Below, piece after piece: positions 8,385 to 16,704 of a stretch of DNA of 64,000 bases. Origin of the DNA: Cellulomonas sp. SG140 (lineage in GTDB: Bacteria; Actinomycetota; Actinomycetes; Actinomycetales; Cellulomonadaceae). Below the pieces are notes generated by a model. That model had not been told where the DNA came from. It searched no databases and worked only from the letters and a program-made list of their open reading frames with translations. The translations under genes and the position numbers were made by a program. The stretch's first letter is position 1, and each line of letters opens with the position of its first letter. The stretch is from contig NZ_JANZLA010000007.1 in NCBI RefSeq assembly GCF_025770785.1, positions 124,001 through 188,000 on the forward strand, written 5' to 3'.

Positions 8385-8621
8385 ATGGTCTCCGGTGAAA
8401 CAGCGGATTTCCCCGACGTCGATCCCCGATTCGACATCATGCCGAGACACCTCCTCGGTCCGTTCTGGTCTCTGAGGATGGTCGACCGGACGACGGGGCA
8501 GGAGGTTCAGATCACAGGTGGCGCCTTCCTGACGGGGTATGGCTCCGTGCGTCGCGCTGCCAAGTACGCGTCCCGCCTCTACCTGTCGCGACAGGAGCGG
8601 TGGAACCGCGAGGACCGTTAG
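8385..8621 (+). CDS. small hypothetical protein
   Basis: A 78-residue protein starts at an ATG with a strong ribosome site (AGAGGGAG, about 5 bp upstream). It runs MVSGETADFPDVDPRFDIMP to LYLSRQERWNREDR, is soluble, and is rich in aromatic and Arg residues. I do not recognise a family. It is the last gene of the tRNA-linked stretch and follows the GIY-YIG gene by 76 bp, so the two may be cotranscribed. Confidence 0.6.
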   Translation: MVSGETADFPDVDPRFDIMPRHLLGPFWSLRMVDRTTGQEVQITGGAFLTGYGSVRRAAKYASRLYLSRQERWNREDR

Positions 8622-8828
8622 TCGGGCGCGCACGCATCGGCGGTGACGCCGCCGACTGGTTACCGACGGAGGGCCGCCTGCTCCGTGGCCGACGCATGGT
8701 GCTTCACCAGCGGAGCGGTCGAGGAGCATGTGCGACGCACTCGCGCGACCTTCTCGGCTCTCGGGGAATTCACAGGCTGCGGCGCCACGATTCGGCGGTC
8801 ACTTCCGGTGGGGGCGAGAGGTAGGCAA

Positions 8829-9608
8829 GTGGCTGACGCGGCAGGTGCTCCGATCCTCGAGGTCGACGGTCTCGTCGTGCGGTACGGGTCGTACACCGCG
8901 GTCGACGGTCTGAGCCTCAGCGTCGGGCGCGGTGAGATCTTCGGGCTGCTCGGGCCGAACGGCGCGGGCAAGACGAGCACGCTCTCGGCGATCGAGGGGC
9001 TGCTGAACCCCGCCGCCGGGGCGGTCACGGTGGTGGGCCACCACGCCGCCACCGAGCCGCTGGCCGTCCGCGCCCTCATCGGCGTCCAGCTGCAGGCGTC
9101 GAGCTTCCAGGCGGAGCTGACACTGACCGAGATCCTGCGCCTGTACTCGGGGCTGTACGGGCTCACGCTGTCCGCCGACGAGCTGAGCCAGCGGCTCCGC
9201 CGGGCCGGCCTGGCGGACGAGGCGAACAAGCGCTACAAGCAGACGTCCGGCGGCCAGCAGCAGCGCTTCTCGCTGCTCGTGGCCATGCTGCACGACCCAC
9301 CGTTGCTGCTGCTCGACGAGCCGACCTCCGGCCTGGACCCGCAGGCCCGCCGCCAGCTGTGGTCGCAGATCGAACGGGCGCGCGGCGAGGGCGGGTCGAT
9401 CCTGCTGACCACCCACTCGATGGAGGAGGCGCAGGCCGTCTGCGACCGGGTCGCGATCATCGACCACGGCACGCTGGTCGCACTCGGCACGCCCGCCGAG
9501 CTCGTCGCCCAGCACCGCACCGACCCACGGGTGCTGCGCGCCGCGCACGGCGAGGTCACGCTCGAGGACGTCTTCATCGGCCTGACGGGGGACGAGATCC
9601 GTGACTGA
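8829..9608 (+). CDS. ABC transporter ATP-binding protein (ABC-2 type exporter)
   Basis: This 259-residue ATPase is complete: Walker A LLGPNGAGKTST, Q-loop (GVQLQ), a signature shifted to TSGGQQQR, Walker B LLLLDEPTSGLDP and H-loop LLTTHS. I prefer the GTG at 8829 because GAGAGG lies about 8 bp upstream and the first beta-strand (ILEVDGLVVRYG) follows at once. Its last 8 bp overlap the permease gene. The pair resembles NodI/DrrA-type exporters for drugs, lipids or antibiotics; the substrate is unknown. Confidence 0.92.
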   Translation: MADAAGAPILEVDGLVVRYGSYTAVDGLSLSVGRGEIFGLLGPNGAGKTSTLSAIEGLLNPAAGAVTVVGHHAATEPLAVRALIGVQLQASSFQAELTLTEILRLYSGLYGLTLSADELSQRLRRAGLADEANKRYKQTSGGQQQRFSLLVAMLHDPPLLLLDEPTSGLDPQARRQLWSQIERARGEGGSILLTTHSMEEAQAVCDRVAIIDHGTLVALGTPAELVAQHRTDPRVLRAAHGEVTLEDVFIGLTGDEIRD

Positions 9609-10374
9609 GACGACCCTCCTCGAGCCGCCGCCCGTCGGCCTCGCGCTGCGCACGCTGCTGCGCGCCGACGCCACGGTGCTGCTGCGCAACCGGCAGGCGC
9701 TGCTGCTCTCGATCGTGCTGCCGGTCGCGATGCTGTTCATCACCGGCGCCGGGGGCAACGGACGGCGTCAGGTCCTGGAGCCCGGGTACCTGATCGGCCT
9801 CTCCATCACCTACGGGCTCATGGCGGCCGGCCTGTTCGGGTACCCGATGGCCGTCGCACGGGACCGCGAGTCCGGGGTGTTCCAGCGGATGCGCGTGACG
9901 CCGGTGCCGATGTGGACCGTCTCGGTGAGCCGGATCGCGGTACAGCTGGTGCTCTCGCTGGTCATGTCGCTGGTCGTCCTGGCGCTCGGCGGCGTGCGTC
10001 ACCACCTGACGTTCGGCCCCTCGAACTGGCTCCTGGTCCTGGTGGTCTCGTTGCTCGGCGCGCTCGTGTTCCTGGCGATCGGGCAGGCGATCGTCGGTCT
10101 GACCACCACCTCGGGCCAGGTCAACGCGTTCAGCCGGGTGCTGTTCGCGCTGCTGCTCGTCGTCGGCTTGGTCGGCTCCTCCGGCCTGCTGGGGACCACG
10201 TTCAAGACGATCGCCGGCTGGACTCCCGTCGGCGGCCTGTCCAACCTCTTCAGCGCTGCGACCGGCAGCGTCGCGTGGGGTTCCGACCAGGTGATCGGGC
10301 TCGTCGCGTCGGTCCTGTACGCCGTCGTGTTCGGGTTCATCGGCGTCCGGTGGTTCCGTTGGACGGTCCGCTGA
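9601..10374 (+). CDS. ABC-2 type permease
   Basis: This 257-residue membrane protein has six predicted hydrophobic segments and the ABC-2 membrane motif region near the middle (GYPMAVARDRESGVFQRMRV). It overlaps the ATPase gene by 8 bp and starts with GTG. Together they form a half-size ABC-2 exporter (DrrB/NodJ type). Nothing nearby indicates the substrate. About 150 bp without clear signals separates it from the next gene. Confidence 0.9.
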   Translation: MTETTLLEPPPVGLALRTLLRADATVLLRNRQALLLSIVLPVAMLFITGAGGNGRRQVLEPGYLIGLSITYGLMAAGLFGYPMAVARDRESGVFQRMRVTPVPMWTVSVSRIAVQLVLSLVMSLVVLALGGVRHHLTFGPSNWLLVLVVSLLGALVFLAIGQAIVGLTTTSGQVNAFSRVLFALLLVVGLVGSSGLLGTTFKTIAGWTPVGGLSNLFSAATGSVAWGSDQVIGLVASVLYAVVFGFIGVRWFRWTVR

Positions 10375-10526
10375 CGTTCTCAAGAGGTGCGGACGGCGGC
10401 GCCGGGCCATGATCGATCGATGGCTCGTGTGCGGGGGGACACGCCGGAGGACCGGCATGCCCGTGCACGGACGTCGGTGTGGATGCGCTCCGGTGTCCCG
10501 ACCGCCAGCAGACGAGGAGACGGGTC

Positions 10527-10907
10527 GTGGACTCGCTGAGCTTCACGGCGGCCCTCGACGGCGTCCCCTCCAGCCGCAGGTGGGTGGTGGCGTGGGCTCG
10601 TCGTGCCGGTTGTCCGGAGGCCTGCGTCCGCACCATCGCCCTGCTGACCACCGAGGCGGTGACCAACGCGGTGCGGCACGGGCCCGACGGGGGGACGGTG
10701 ACAGTCGCGGTGTCGCAGGTGCGGGGGCAGTGGCGGGTGGCCGTGACGGACCAGAGCCGTGGGCGGCCGGTGGTCCGGGACGTCGAGCCGTGGGCGCTCG
10801 GCGGCCGCGGCGTCATGCTGATCGACCGGCTGGCGGCCGCGTGGGGGGTCGACGGCGGGCGCGGCGGGGTCAAGACGGTGTGGTTCCGCGTCGCCTGCGA
10901 GGACTGA
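10527..10907 (+). CDS. RsbW-like anti-sigma factor / ATP-binding regulator
   Basis: This 126-residue protein has the GHKL ATPase fold of anti-sigma serine kinases: N-box LLTTEAVTNAVRHG, G1-like VTDQSRGRPV and G2-like ALGGRGVMLIDRLAAAWG. The G1 box lacks the usual D-x-G-x-G, having DQSRG, as in many actinobacterial HATPase_c_2 proteins. GAGGAG lies upstream of the GTG. A STAS-domain gene lies just downstream on the opposite strand and may encode its partner, but no sigma factor gene is in the window. Confidence 0.85.
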   Translation: MDSLSFTAALDGVPSSRRWVVAWARRAGCPEACVRTIALLTTEAVTNAVRHGPDGGTVTVAVSQVRGQWRVAVTDQSRGRPVVRDVEPWALGGRGVMLIDRLAAAWGVDGGRGGVKTVWFRVACED

Positions 10908-10958
10908 GACGGCGGCCTCGCGGCCGTCGGACGATGCGGCCGTCAGACGACGCGACCG

Positions 10959-11330
10959 TCAGACGAAGTGGGCGCCCACACCCTGTGCCGCGGCGCCGCG
11001 GCCCCGGCCCGGCGAGCTCGTCGCCACCCGGCACACGGCCAGCACGTCGAGCACCAGCTCGGCGGCTGCCACGACCCGCACGGGGTGTGGGATCCCGTCG
11101 TACAGCGCCACCAGCCAGCTGACCCCGGCGGCGGTGAACAGCGTCACGCCGCACAGGTCGACGTGCACGGGCCGGTCCAGACCGGCCACCAGCTCGATCA
11201 TCGACGCACCGGCGTCCGAGAAGTACTCGTCCACCTCGCCGGCAAGGGAGAGCGGGACGCGGTCGGCGTCCCAGGAGACCGTGGCGGTCGCTCCGGAGAC
11301 AAAGGTCAGCGCAGCGCTGGAGTCGTCCAT
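10959..11330 (-). CDS. STAS-domain anti-anti-sigma-like protein
   Basis: This 123-residue protein has the STAS strand-helix pattern: VSWDADRVPLSLAGEVDEY, then VHVDLCGVTLFTAAGVSWLV. The position of the phosphorylatable Ser/Thr (normally D-S-S/T-G) reads T-A-A-G, so no acceptor hydroxyl is visible at the standard site. It is convergent with the RsbW-like gene, 51 bp apart. It may work as a constitutive or non-phosphorylated partner. The C-terminal 25 residues (SSPGRGRGAAAQGVGAHFV) look disordered. Confidence 0.75.
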   Translation of the reverse strand: MDDSSAALTFVSGATATVSWDADRVPLSLAGEVDEYFSDAGASMIELVAGLDRPVHVDLCGVTLFTAAGVSWLVALYDGIPHPVRVVAAAELVLDVLAVCRVATSSPGRGRGAAAQGVGAHFV

Positions 11331-11481
11331 CTCGACGCCCTTCGCGGGCCACCGGGCCCGCCGTACTGGGGTTCATCGAGGACGGTCCGCGCAAACCGCG
11401 CGAGCTCAGAGAGCCGACGACCTGCCCAGGGCCACACGGTTCGCCCCGAACCGCAAGGCCGGTGGAGGTGAACCGGCCGTC

Positions 11482-11515
11482 GGCGACCCCGAGACCGGGT
11501 GGCCCCGGGGTCGCC
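11482..11515 (-). terminator. hairpin downstream of patatin-like gene
   Basis: GGCGACCCCG and CGGGGTCGCC form a 10-bp stem with a 14-nt loop, beginning 8 bp beyond the stop of the minus-strand patatin-like gene. There is no U-tract. Confidence 0.55.
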
Positions 11516-11522
11516 GCGCCGG

Positions 11523-12500
11523 TCAGACCCAGAAGGGCCGCAGCCGCTCCGCCAGGCGTCGTCCCTGGTCGTGGCCTCCGCGTGCGGCCTGCAGGCGGGT
11601 CGACGGGTCGAGGGCGTTCGCGTCGAACACGTCACCTGCGCCGGCGTCGGGGAACACGGTCTCCACCTCGCTGCCACCGGCTCGCAGCTCCTCGATCTGC
11701 GAGGCGAGGTCCATCCGCCACGCCGCCGGCATCCGGGACCTGCCACTGAACGGCGACAGCACCAGCACCCGCCGGTACCCGGCCGCGAGGTCGGCGTTCT
11801 CGCTGCGCCGGTAGCCACCGTTGAGGTAGCGACGGTCGCCGATCGGGTAAGGCACCATCGCCGACGTGCTGGCGGCCACCGCGTCGACCAGGTCCACGCC
11901 GCTGTCCCGGTCGAACGCCACGGGTTCACCGGTGCGGGCGTCGACCGCGACCAGCAGCACCCGCTGCCGCGGCCAGTCGACGCTCGGCAGGCGGGCGGCG
12001 ACGACGTCGCGCCAGCGCGCGCCCGCGGCGCCGTCGGACGCGTCCCGCTCGAGCGCCGCCGCGCCCATGCGACGGCGCATGTCCGCGGCGTCGGTGGCCG
12101 AGGCGATGACGGCGCCGGACCAGTCGAGGTAGCCGGCGCCGGAGACGCCCCGGGCAGGGCCGTTGCCCGCACCGACCCCGGGGCCGGCACCGTTCCCGGG
12201 GCCCGCGCCGTTCCCGGGAACGGACCCCGCGCGGCCGCGAGCGTCCGGGACGGGTGGAGCGTCGACGATCGCGGCGTACAGCTCCGCGGGGCGGGTGCCG
12301 GCCGTGATCTGGGCCGCGACGGTGGCGCCGGACGACGTCCCGACGACCAGGTCGGCCACCGTGACGTCGATGCCGACATCGGCCAGCCCGGCGATGACGC
12401 CGATCGCCCAGGCATTGCCTGCGGCACCGCCGCCGGCGACGACGAGCGCCCGCCCGGCAGCCGGCGGACGGGGGGACGAAGAGGAGGAAGCTGTGTTCAT
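11523..12500 (-). CDS. patatin-like phospholipase family protein
   Basis: This 325-residue protein starts with a Gly-rich oxyanion-hole loop (VAGGGAAGNAWAIG), has the nucleophile elbow GTSSG near residue 55, and ends the fold with RYLNGGYR. In patatins the last motif is D-G-G/A and its Asp completes the Ser-Asp dyad; here it is Asn. Residues about 90-115 are a Gly/Asn/Pro repeat (PGNGAGPGNGAGP) not found in typical members. The start is supported by GAGAGG 7 bp upstream. It is probably a serine lipid hydrolase or a degenerate relative. Confidence 0.8.
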   Translation of the reverse strand: MNTASSSSSPRPPAAGRALVVAGGGAAGNAWAIGVIAGLADVGIDVTVADLVVGTSSGATVAAQITAGTRPAELYAAIVDAPPVPDARGRAGSVPGNGAGPGNGAGPGVGAGNGPARGVSGAGYLDWSGAVIASATDAADMRRRMGAAALERDASDGAAGARWRDVVAARLPSVDWPRQRVLLVAVDARTGEPVAFDRDSGVDLVDAVAASTSAMVPYPIGDRRYLNGGYRRSENADLAAGYRRVLVLSPFSGRSRMPAAWRMDLASQIEELRAGGSEVETVFPDAGAGDVFDANALDPSTRLQAARGGHDQGRRLAERLRPFWV

Positions 12501-12545
12501 GGGAGTCGCCTCTCGGGAGATGCCTGGCGGGCGCTCCCGGCACGA

Positions 12546-12605
12546 CTAGCGCAGCTGCGCGGTCGCCGACCTCGAGGGAGCACCCGATGGGGGTACTGCC
12601 GACAT
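12546..12605 (-). CDS. possible 19-residue leader peptide upstream of the patatin-like gene
   Basis: A very strong ribosome site (AGGAGGTG, 5 bp spacing) precedes an ATG opening MSAVPPSGAPSRSATAQLR, then a stop, 45 bp before the patatin-like start on the same strand. Short length makes this uncertain. The strong ribosome site is the main support for translation. Confidence 0.3.
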   Translation of the reverse strand: MSAVPPSGAPSRSATAQLR

Positions 12606-12724
12606 GGGTGTCACCTCCTGCCGATCGGTCACCGCCGTCGGGACGTCCATGCGCCGACGACGCGGTCCGCGGACCGCCCGCCCACTATCGCCGCCGGCGG
12701 GCGCTCCCGTCCACCGAATTGAGC

Positions 12725-13225
12725 TCACCGCGTGGACGTCGCACCGAGCGCGCCCGCGGCGTCGTCCGCCTGCGCAGCCGTGGGGAAGGTGAAGGTCACG
12801 GAACCGTTGGTGATCGGGGCCTTGATCACGGGAGCGGCGACGACCTTGCCGTCAAGCACCATGGCCACCTGCTTGTTCACCTGACCGGCGGTGAGGGCGT
12901 GCAGCGTGGTCGTGTCCGTGGGACCGAACGTGACGACGACGGACGGGCCGGCGGCCTGCGTCTGCCGGACGACCGACCTGGGCGTGACGGTGTCCAGCGG
13001 TGGGCCCAGCACGTAGGTGGTGCTGCCCGCCAGGTCGCAGGCGCTGCCGGCGACGTCGGCCGTGAGGGGCGGCGCGTTGCACGGGCCCCGGGTGGACGAG
13101 GTCACCAGGCGCAGGTCGAGGGGGTAGCTGGCCGGGTTGGCCTGGACGTTCGCGATCCCGCACCCGGACGCGAGCGACACGGCGGTGAGCAGCAGGGCGG
13201 TGCGGACGACGTGCTGGGTGCGCAT
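12725..13225 (-). CDS. lipoprotein with a SecD-like periplasmic head domain
   Basis: This 166-residue protein has a lipoprotein signal (hydrophobic ALLLTAVSLASGC, lipobox Cys at about residue 22). The rest resembles the P1 head of SecD: LRLVTSSTRGPC early, and later 'QVNKQVAMVLDGKVVAAPVI' then TNGSVTFTF. SecD itself is a large 6-TM protein; this gene carries only the extracytoplasmic module. I chose the ATG at 13225; an in-frame ATG lies 15 bp upstream. It may bind peptides or cell-wall material, but no function is established from sequence. Confidence 0.7.
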   Translation of the reverse strand: MRTQHVVRTALLLTAVSLASGCGIANVQANPASYPLDLRLVTSSTRGPCNAPPLTADVAGSACDLAGSTTYVLGPPLDTVTPRSVVRQTQAAGPSVVVTFGPTDTTTLHALTAGQVNKQVAMVLDGKVVAAPVIKAPITNGSVTFTFPTAAQADDAAGALGATSTR

Positions 13226-13291
13226 GGTCCGAGCCTGCACCGGTCCGCGGCATCCTGCCCGGGGGCGGATCTCCCCGGCCGAGCGCCGTCC

Positions 13292-14371
13292 CTACGCGGT
13301 GACCAGGGAGTCCAGCTGGGCGGCGTTGGTCGCGACCACGCCGGCCGACTCGCGCAGCAGGGCGCTGACGTGGGCCGAGCTGGTGGCGCCGTCGGCCACC
13401 GCGGCCACCCCGGAGCTCATCTCGCTGGCGACGGCCGTCTGCTCCTCCACGGCGCTGGCGAGCGCCGCCTGCTGCAGCTCGATCTCGTTGATCAGCTTCA
13501 GGATGTCCGTGATCGCCTTCTCGGCGTCGGTGCTGTCCGCCTGGATGGCGCCGATCATCTCGGTGATCTCCGCCGCGGCGGTCCGGGTGCGGCCGGTCAG
13601 GTCCTTGACCTCGTTGGCCACCACGGCGAACCCCTTGCCGGCCTCGCCGGCGCGGGCGGCCTCGATCGTCGCGTTCAGCGCGAGCAGGTTGGTCTGGTCG
13701 GCGATCGCGGAGATCAGCTTGGTGACGGCGCCGATCCGGTCGCTCGACTCACCGAGCTTGGCCAGCCGCTCGTTGGCCACCCCGGCGATGCGGACGGCGT
13801 TGGCCGTGCCCTTCGAGGCGGCGGCGGCGCCGACGGCGATCTCCCGGATGCTGGCGGACATCTGCTGCGAACCGGCCGCGACCGCGTCGGCGCGGTTGGA
13901 CACGTCCGCGGAGACGGCGGCGATCTGGTCGCTCAGCTCGGTCAGCGAGCCGGAGGAGCTGAACAGCTCACCGGCCACCGACTTGGTCACCCGGGCGTTC
14001 TCGGTCGCCTCGGTGTCGTCGGCCCAGACGACGACGAATCCGTCGGCCAGGCGGTCCACCGTGGTGCGCGCCGAGGCGCGACGCCCGGCCTCCTCGACGG
14101 TGACCACCCGGGTCACGGGGAAGGCCTTCTCGTGGGCGATGATCGAGGCGAGCTCCTTGCGCAGCGCCGGCATCACCGCGTCGCCACGCTGCGCGGCCAC
14201 CCGGGCCGCCAAGGTGTCGGCCGCCCGGTTGCGGGCGACGATCTTGCCCTCCGCGTCCGTCACCAGGATGGCGGCCGGCGCGGCGAGGAACACGTCGAAG
14301 GCACCCGCGCGGATGAACTGGGCATCGAACCCGTTCGACGACGACGTGGCGCGGGACCGGCGGCGGAACAT
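13292..14371 (-). CDS. soluble methyl-accepting chemotaxis protein with PAS-like sensor
   Basis: This 359-residue protein has no transmembrane segment. Residues about 20-110 form a PAS-like domain ([20 protein letters not shown]). From about 130 there is a long coiled-coil signalling domain whose hairpin tip is highly conserved ([37 protein letters not shown]), the site that contacts CheA/CheW. It likely reports a cytoplasmic signal to the flagellar chemotaxis system. The ATG at 14371 was chosen because upstream sequence overlaps the operator region of the divergent MFS gene. Confidence 0.9.
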   Translation of the reverse strand: MFRRRSRATSSSNGFDAQFIRAGAFDVFLAAPAAILVTDAEGKIVARNRAADTLAARVAAQRGDAVMPALRKELASIIAHEKAFPVTRVVTVEEAGRRASARTTVDRLADGFVVVWADDTEATENARVTKSVAGELFSSSGSLTELSDQIAAVSADVSNRADAVAAGSQQMSASIREIAVGAAAASKGTANAVRIAGVANERLAKLGESSDRIGAVTKLISAIADQTNLLALNATIEAARAGEAGKGFAVVANEVKDLTGRTRTAAAEITEMIGAIQADSTDAEKAITDILKLINEIELQQAALASAVEEQTAVASEMSSGVAAVADGATSSAHVSALLRESAGVVATNAAQLDSLVTA

Positions 14372-14435
14372 GGCGACCCTTCGGTAGGCGTGACCTCTGC
14401 TTCGTCTATCGGCAGCAGCTGGTGGGTGCTGAGAA

Positions 14436-14469
14436 GTTGCAGAGTGTGTAAAGTTGCACAGCCTGCAAC
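14436..14469 (+). promoter_or_regulatory. MFS promoter with repeated TTGCA-N5-TGCAA operator
   Basis: GTTGCA occurs at 14436 and again at 14453, exactly 17 bp apart. The second forms a perfect inverted repeat with TGCAAC (14464-14469, 5-nt spacer), and the first pairs imperfectly with TGTAA. An extended -10 (TGTGTAAAGT, hexamer 14449-14454) lies between them, so bound repressor would block the promoter. The TetR gene at 16705 is the natural candidate. Confidence 0.65.
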
Positions 14470-14483
14470 GCGGTGATGCCGCG

Positions 14484-16640
14484 GTGAGCGGGCTCCCAGC
14501 CCACGAGAGAGTCGGTCCCGTCGTGCCCCACGCAGCTCCCGCACGGCCCGCAGGTACGTCTGCGGCCCCCGTCATGACCCAGCGGCAGATCATGCTGGTG
14601 ATCTACGCGCTCATGGCGGGCATGTTCCTGTCGTCCCTCGACCAGACGGTGGTCGGCACGGCGATCCGCACCATCGGCGACGACCTGCACGGCCTGAACC
14701 AGCAGGCGTGGGTCACGACGGCCTACCTGATCACGTCGACCATCGCGACGCCGATCTACGGCAAGCTCTCCGACATCTTCGGCCGGCGGCCGCTGTACAT
14801 CTTCGGCCTGGCCGTCTTCATCCTCGGGTCGTTCCTGTCGTCGTTCTCGACCTCGATGATCATGCTGGCCGCGTTCCGGGCCTTCCAGGGCATCGGCGCC
14901 GGCGCACTGATGTCCGTGCCGCTGGCGATCATGGGCGACATGCTGGCGCCGCGGGAGCGCGCCAAGTACCAGGGCTTCTTCCTGGCCGTGTTCGGCGTCT
15001 CCGCCGTCGTCGGCCCGCTGATCGGCGGCGTGTTCGCCGACGCCTCGCGCATCCTGTTCATCGCCGGCTGGCGCTGGGTGTTCCTGATCAACGTGCCCGT
15101 CGGCATCGGGGCGATGTTCATGGTGCTGGCGTTCCTGCACCTGCCGAAGTTCCACAAGACCACGTCGCCGCGCATCGACTGGTGGGGCGCGTCCGCCGTC
15201 GTCGTCACCCTGGTCCCGCTGCTGCTGGTCGCCGAGCAGGGCCGCGAGTGGGGCTGGACCTCGGCGTCCTCGATCACCTGCTACGTGATCGGTGTGGTGG
15301 GCCTGGTCGGGTTCCTGGTGGCCGAGACGATCATGAAGGCGGACGCGATCATCCCGCTGCGCCTGTTCCAGTCGTCCACGTTCTCCATGTCGACCGTGCT
15401 GGGCTTCCTGGTCGGCTTCGGCATGTTCGGCGCGATGCTGACCCTGCCGCTGTACCTGCAGCTGGTCACCGGCCTGACCCCCACCGAGTCGGGCTTCGCG
15501 ACGCTGCCGATGGTCGGCGGCCTGATGATCGCCTCGGTCGGCTCCGGGCAGGCGATCGCGCGCACCGGCAAGTACCGGATCTTCCCGATCACCGGGACCC
15601 TGGTGACCGCCGGCGGCTACCTGGTGCTGACGTTCATGACCGTCGACCGGCCGCTGTGGTTCCTGATGATGGCGATGTTCTTCATCGGCCTGGGCTTCGG
15701 CCAGCTGATGCAGTCCCTCACGCTGGCGACCCAGAACGCGGTGGACGTGACGGACATGGGCGTCGCCACGAGCTCGGCGACGTTCTTCCGGCAGATCGGC
15801 GGCACGCTCGGCACCGCCGTGCTGCTCTCGGTGCTGTTCGCGCTGATGCCCACCAAGGTCAGCGGCGCGATGCAGAACAAGGCCGACCTCACCAGCGCCC
15901 TGGACGCCGCGCTGACCCCGTCGGTCGCCTCCGCACCGGCCAACCAGGGTGTGATGAACCAGCTCTGGAACCCGATCGTCACCCCGGTGAAGGCGCAGGT
16001 GCAGACGGGTCTCGACCAGGGCACCGCCGCCGCGACGCAGGCCGCGGACGCGGCCGTCACGCAGCAGGTGACCGCGGCCGTCCAGGCGCAGGTCGCCGCC
16101 GGCGCTCTGCCGGCCGCGCGGGCGCAGGCCGTGATCGACGCCCAGGTCGCGGCGGCCAAGCCCGCGGCCGAGCAGAAGGCGCTCGCGGCGGCGGCCCAGC
16201 AGGCCGGCGTCACGGTGGCCGACGGCAAGCTCGCCGTCGACTACACCGACGCCACGCAGCGCGGTGCGGTGGTGGACAAGGTGGTGCCGACGATGATCGA
16301 CCAGCTGAAGAGCTCGTCGGCCCCGTCGACCTCGTCGTCGAGCACGGCCGACACGTCCTTCCTCAAGGGTGCCGACAAGCGGCTGACCAGGCCGTTCCTC
16401 GTCGGCTTCAACGACTCGGCGGTGGCCGTCTACTGGGTGGGCCTGGGCGTGATGCTGCTGGCGTTCGTCCTCACCTGGTTCTTCAAGACGCCGCCGCTGC
16501 GGCAGCGCTCGGCGCTGCAGGAGCGGGCCGACGCGCTGCAGACGGCCGACGACCTCGAGGTCGACGCGATCGACGCCGCGGTCGGTGCCGGGGCCCCGAC
16601 GGGACCCGGTGGCGGAACCGTGCACACGCACCGGGCATGA
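14484..16640 (+). CDS. MFS transporter, DHA2 (EmrB/QacA) family with long extracytoplasmic insert
   Basis: This is a 14-helix drug:H+ antiporter: motif C region in segment 1 ([17 protein letters not shown]) and motif A as [13 protein letters not shown]. Between the last two hydrophobic segments there is a hydrophilic insert of about 180 residues, rich in Ala and Gln and probably helical or coiled ([18 protein letters not shown]). The start is uncertain: GTG 14484 (718 residues, GGTGA 7 bp upstream), GTG 14523 or ATG 14574. The TTG at 14454 lies in the -10 box and can be excluded. A tetR gene follows. Confidence 0.9.
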   Translation: MSGLPAHERVGPVVPHAAPARPAGTSAAPVMTQRQIMLVIYALMAGMFLSSLDQTVVGTAIRTIGDDLHGLNQQAWVTTAYLITSTIATPIYGKLSDIFGRRPLYIFGLAVFILGSFLSSFSTSMIMLAAFRAFQGIGAGALMSVPLAIMGDMLAPRERAKYQGFFLAVFGVSAVVGPLIGGVFADASRILFIAGWRWVFLINVPVGIGAMFMVLAFLHLPKFHKTTSPRIDWWGASAVVVTLVPLLLVAEQGREWGWTSASSITCYVIGVVGLVGFLVAETIMKADAIIPLRLFQSSTFSMSTVLGFLVGFGMFGAMLTLPLYLQLVTGLTPTESGFATLPMVGGLMIASVGSGQAIARTGKYRIFPITGTLVTAGGYLVLTFMTVDRPLWFLMMAMFFIGLGFGQLMQSLTLATQNAVDVTDMGVATSSATFFRQIGGTLGTAVLLSVLFALMPTKVSGAMQNKADLTSALDAALTPSVASAPANQGVMNQLWNPIVTPVKAQVQTGLDQGTAAATQAADAAVTQQVTAAVQAQVAAGALPAARAQAVIDAQVAAAKPAAEQKALAAAAQQAGVTVADGKLAVDYTDATQRGAVVDKVVPTMIDQLKSSSAPSTSSSSTADTSFLKGADKRLTRPFLVGFNDSAVAVYWVGLGVMLLAFVLTWFFKTPPLRQRSALQERADALQTADDLEVDAIDAAVGAGAPTGPGGGTVHTHRA

Positions 16641-16704
16641 TCAGCGTGACGGGGACCCCGGCGTCCGGGGTCCCCGCGGCCCGGCCCGACGAGGAGGAGG
16701 CGCC

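Noticed and set aside
4922-8828. Duplicate of the tRNA-Gly 3' end as an attR site
   Set aside because: I looked for copies of GTTCGATTCCCGTCACCCGC downstream of the accessory genes and saw none; no integrase gene is present either. Island status stays an inference.
14406-16631. Long minus-strand open frame over the MFS gene
   Set aside because: His/Arg/Gln/Gly-rich with no domain pattern, typical of an antisense shadow. The plus strand encodes a clear MFS protein.
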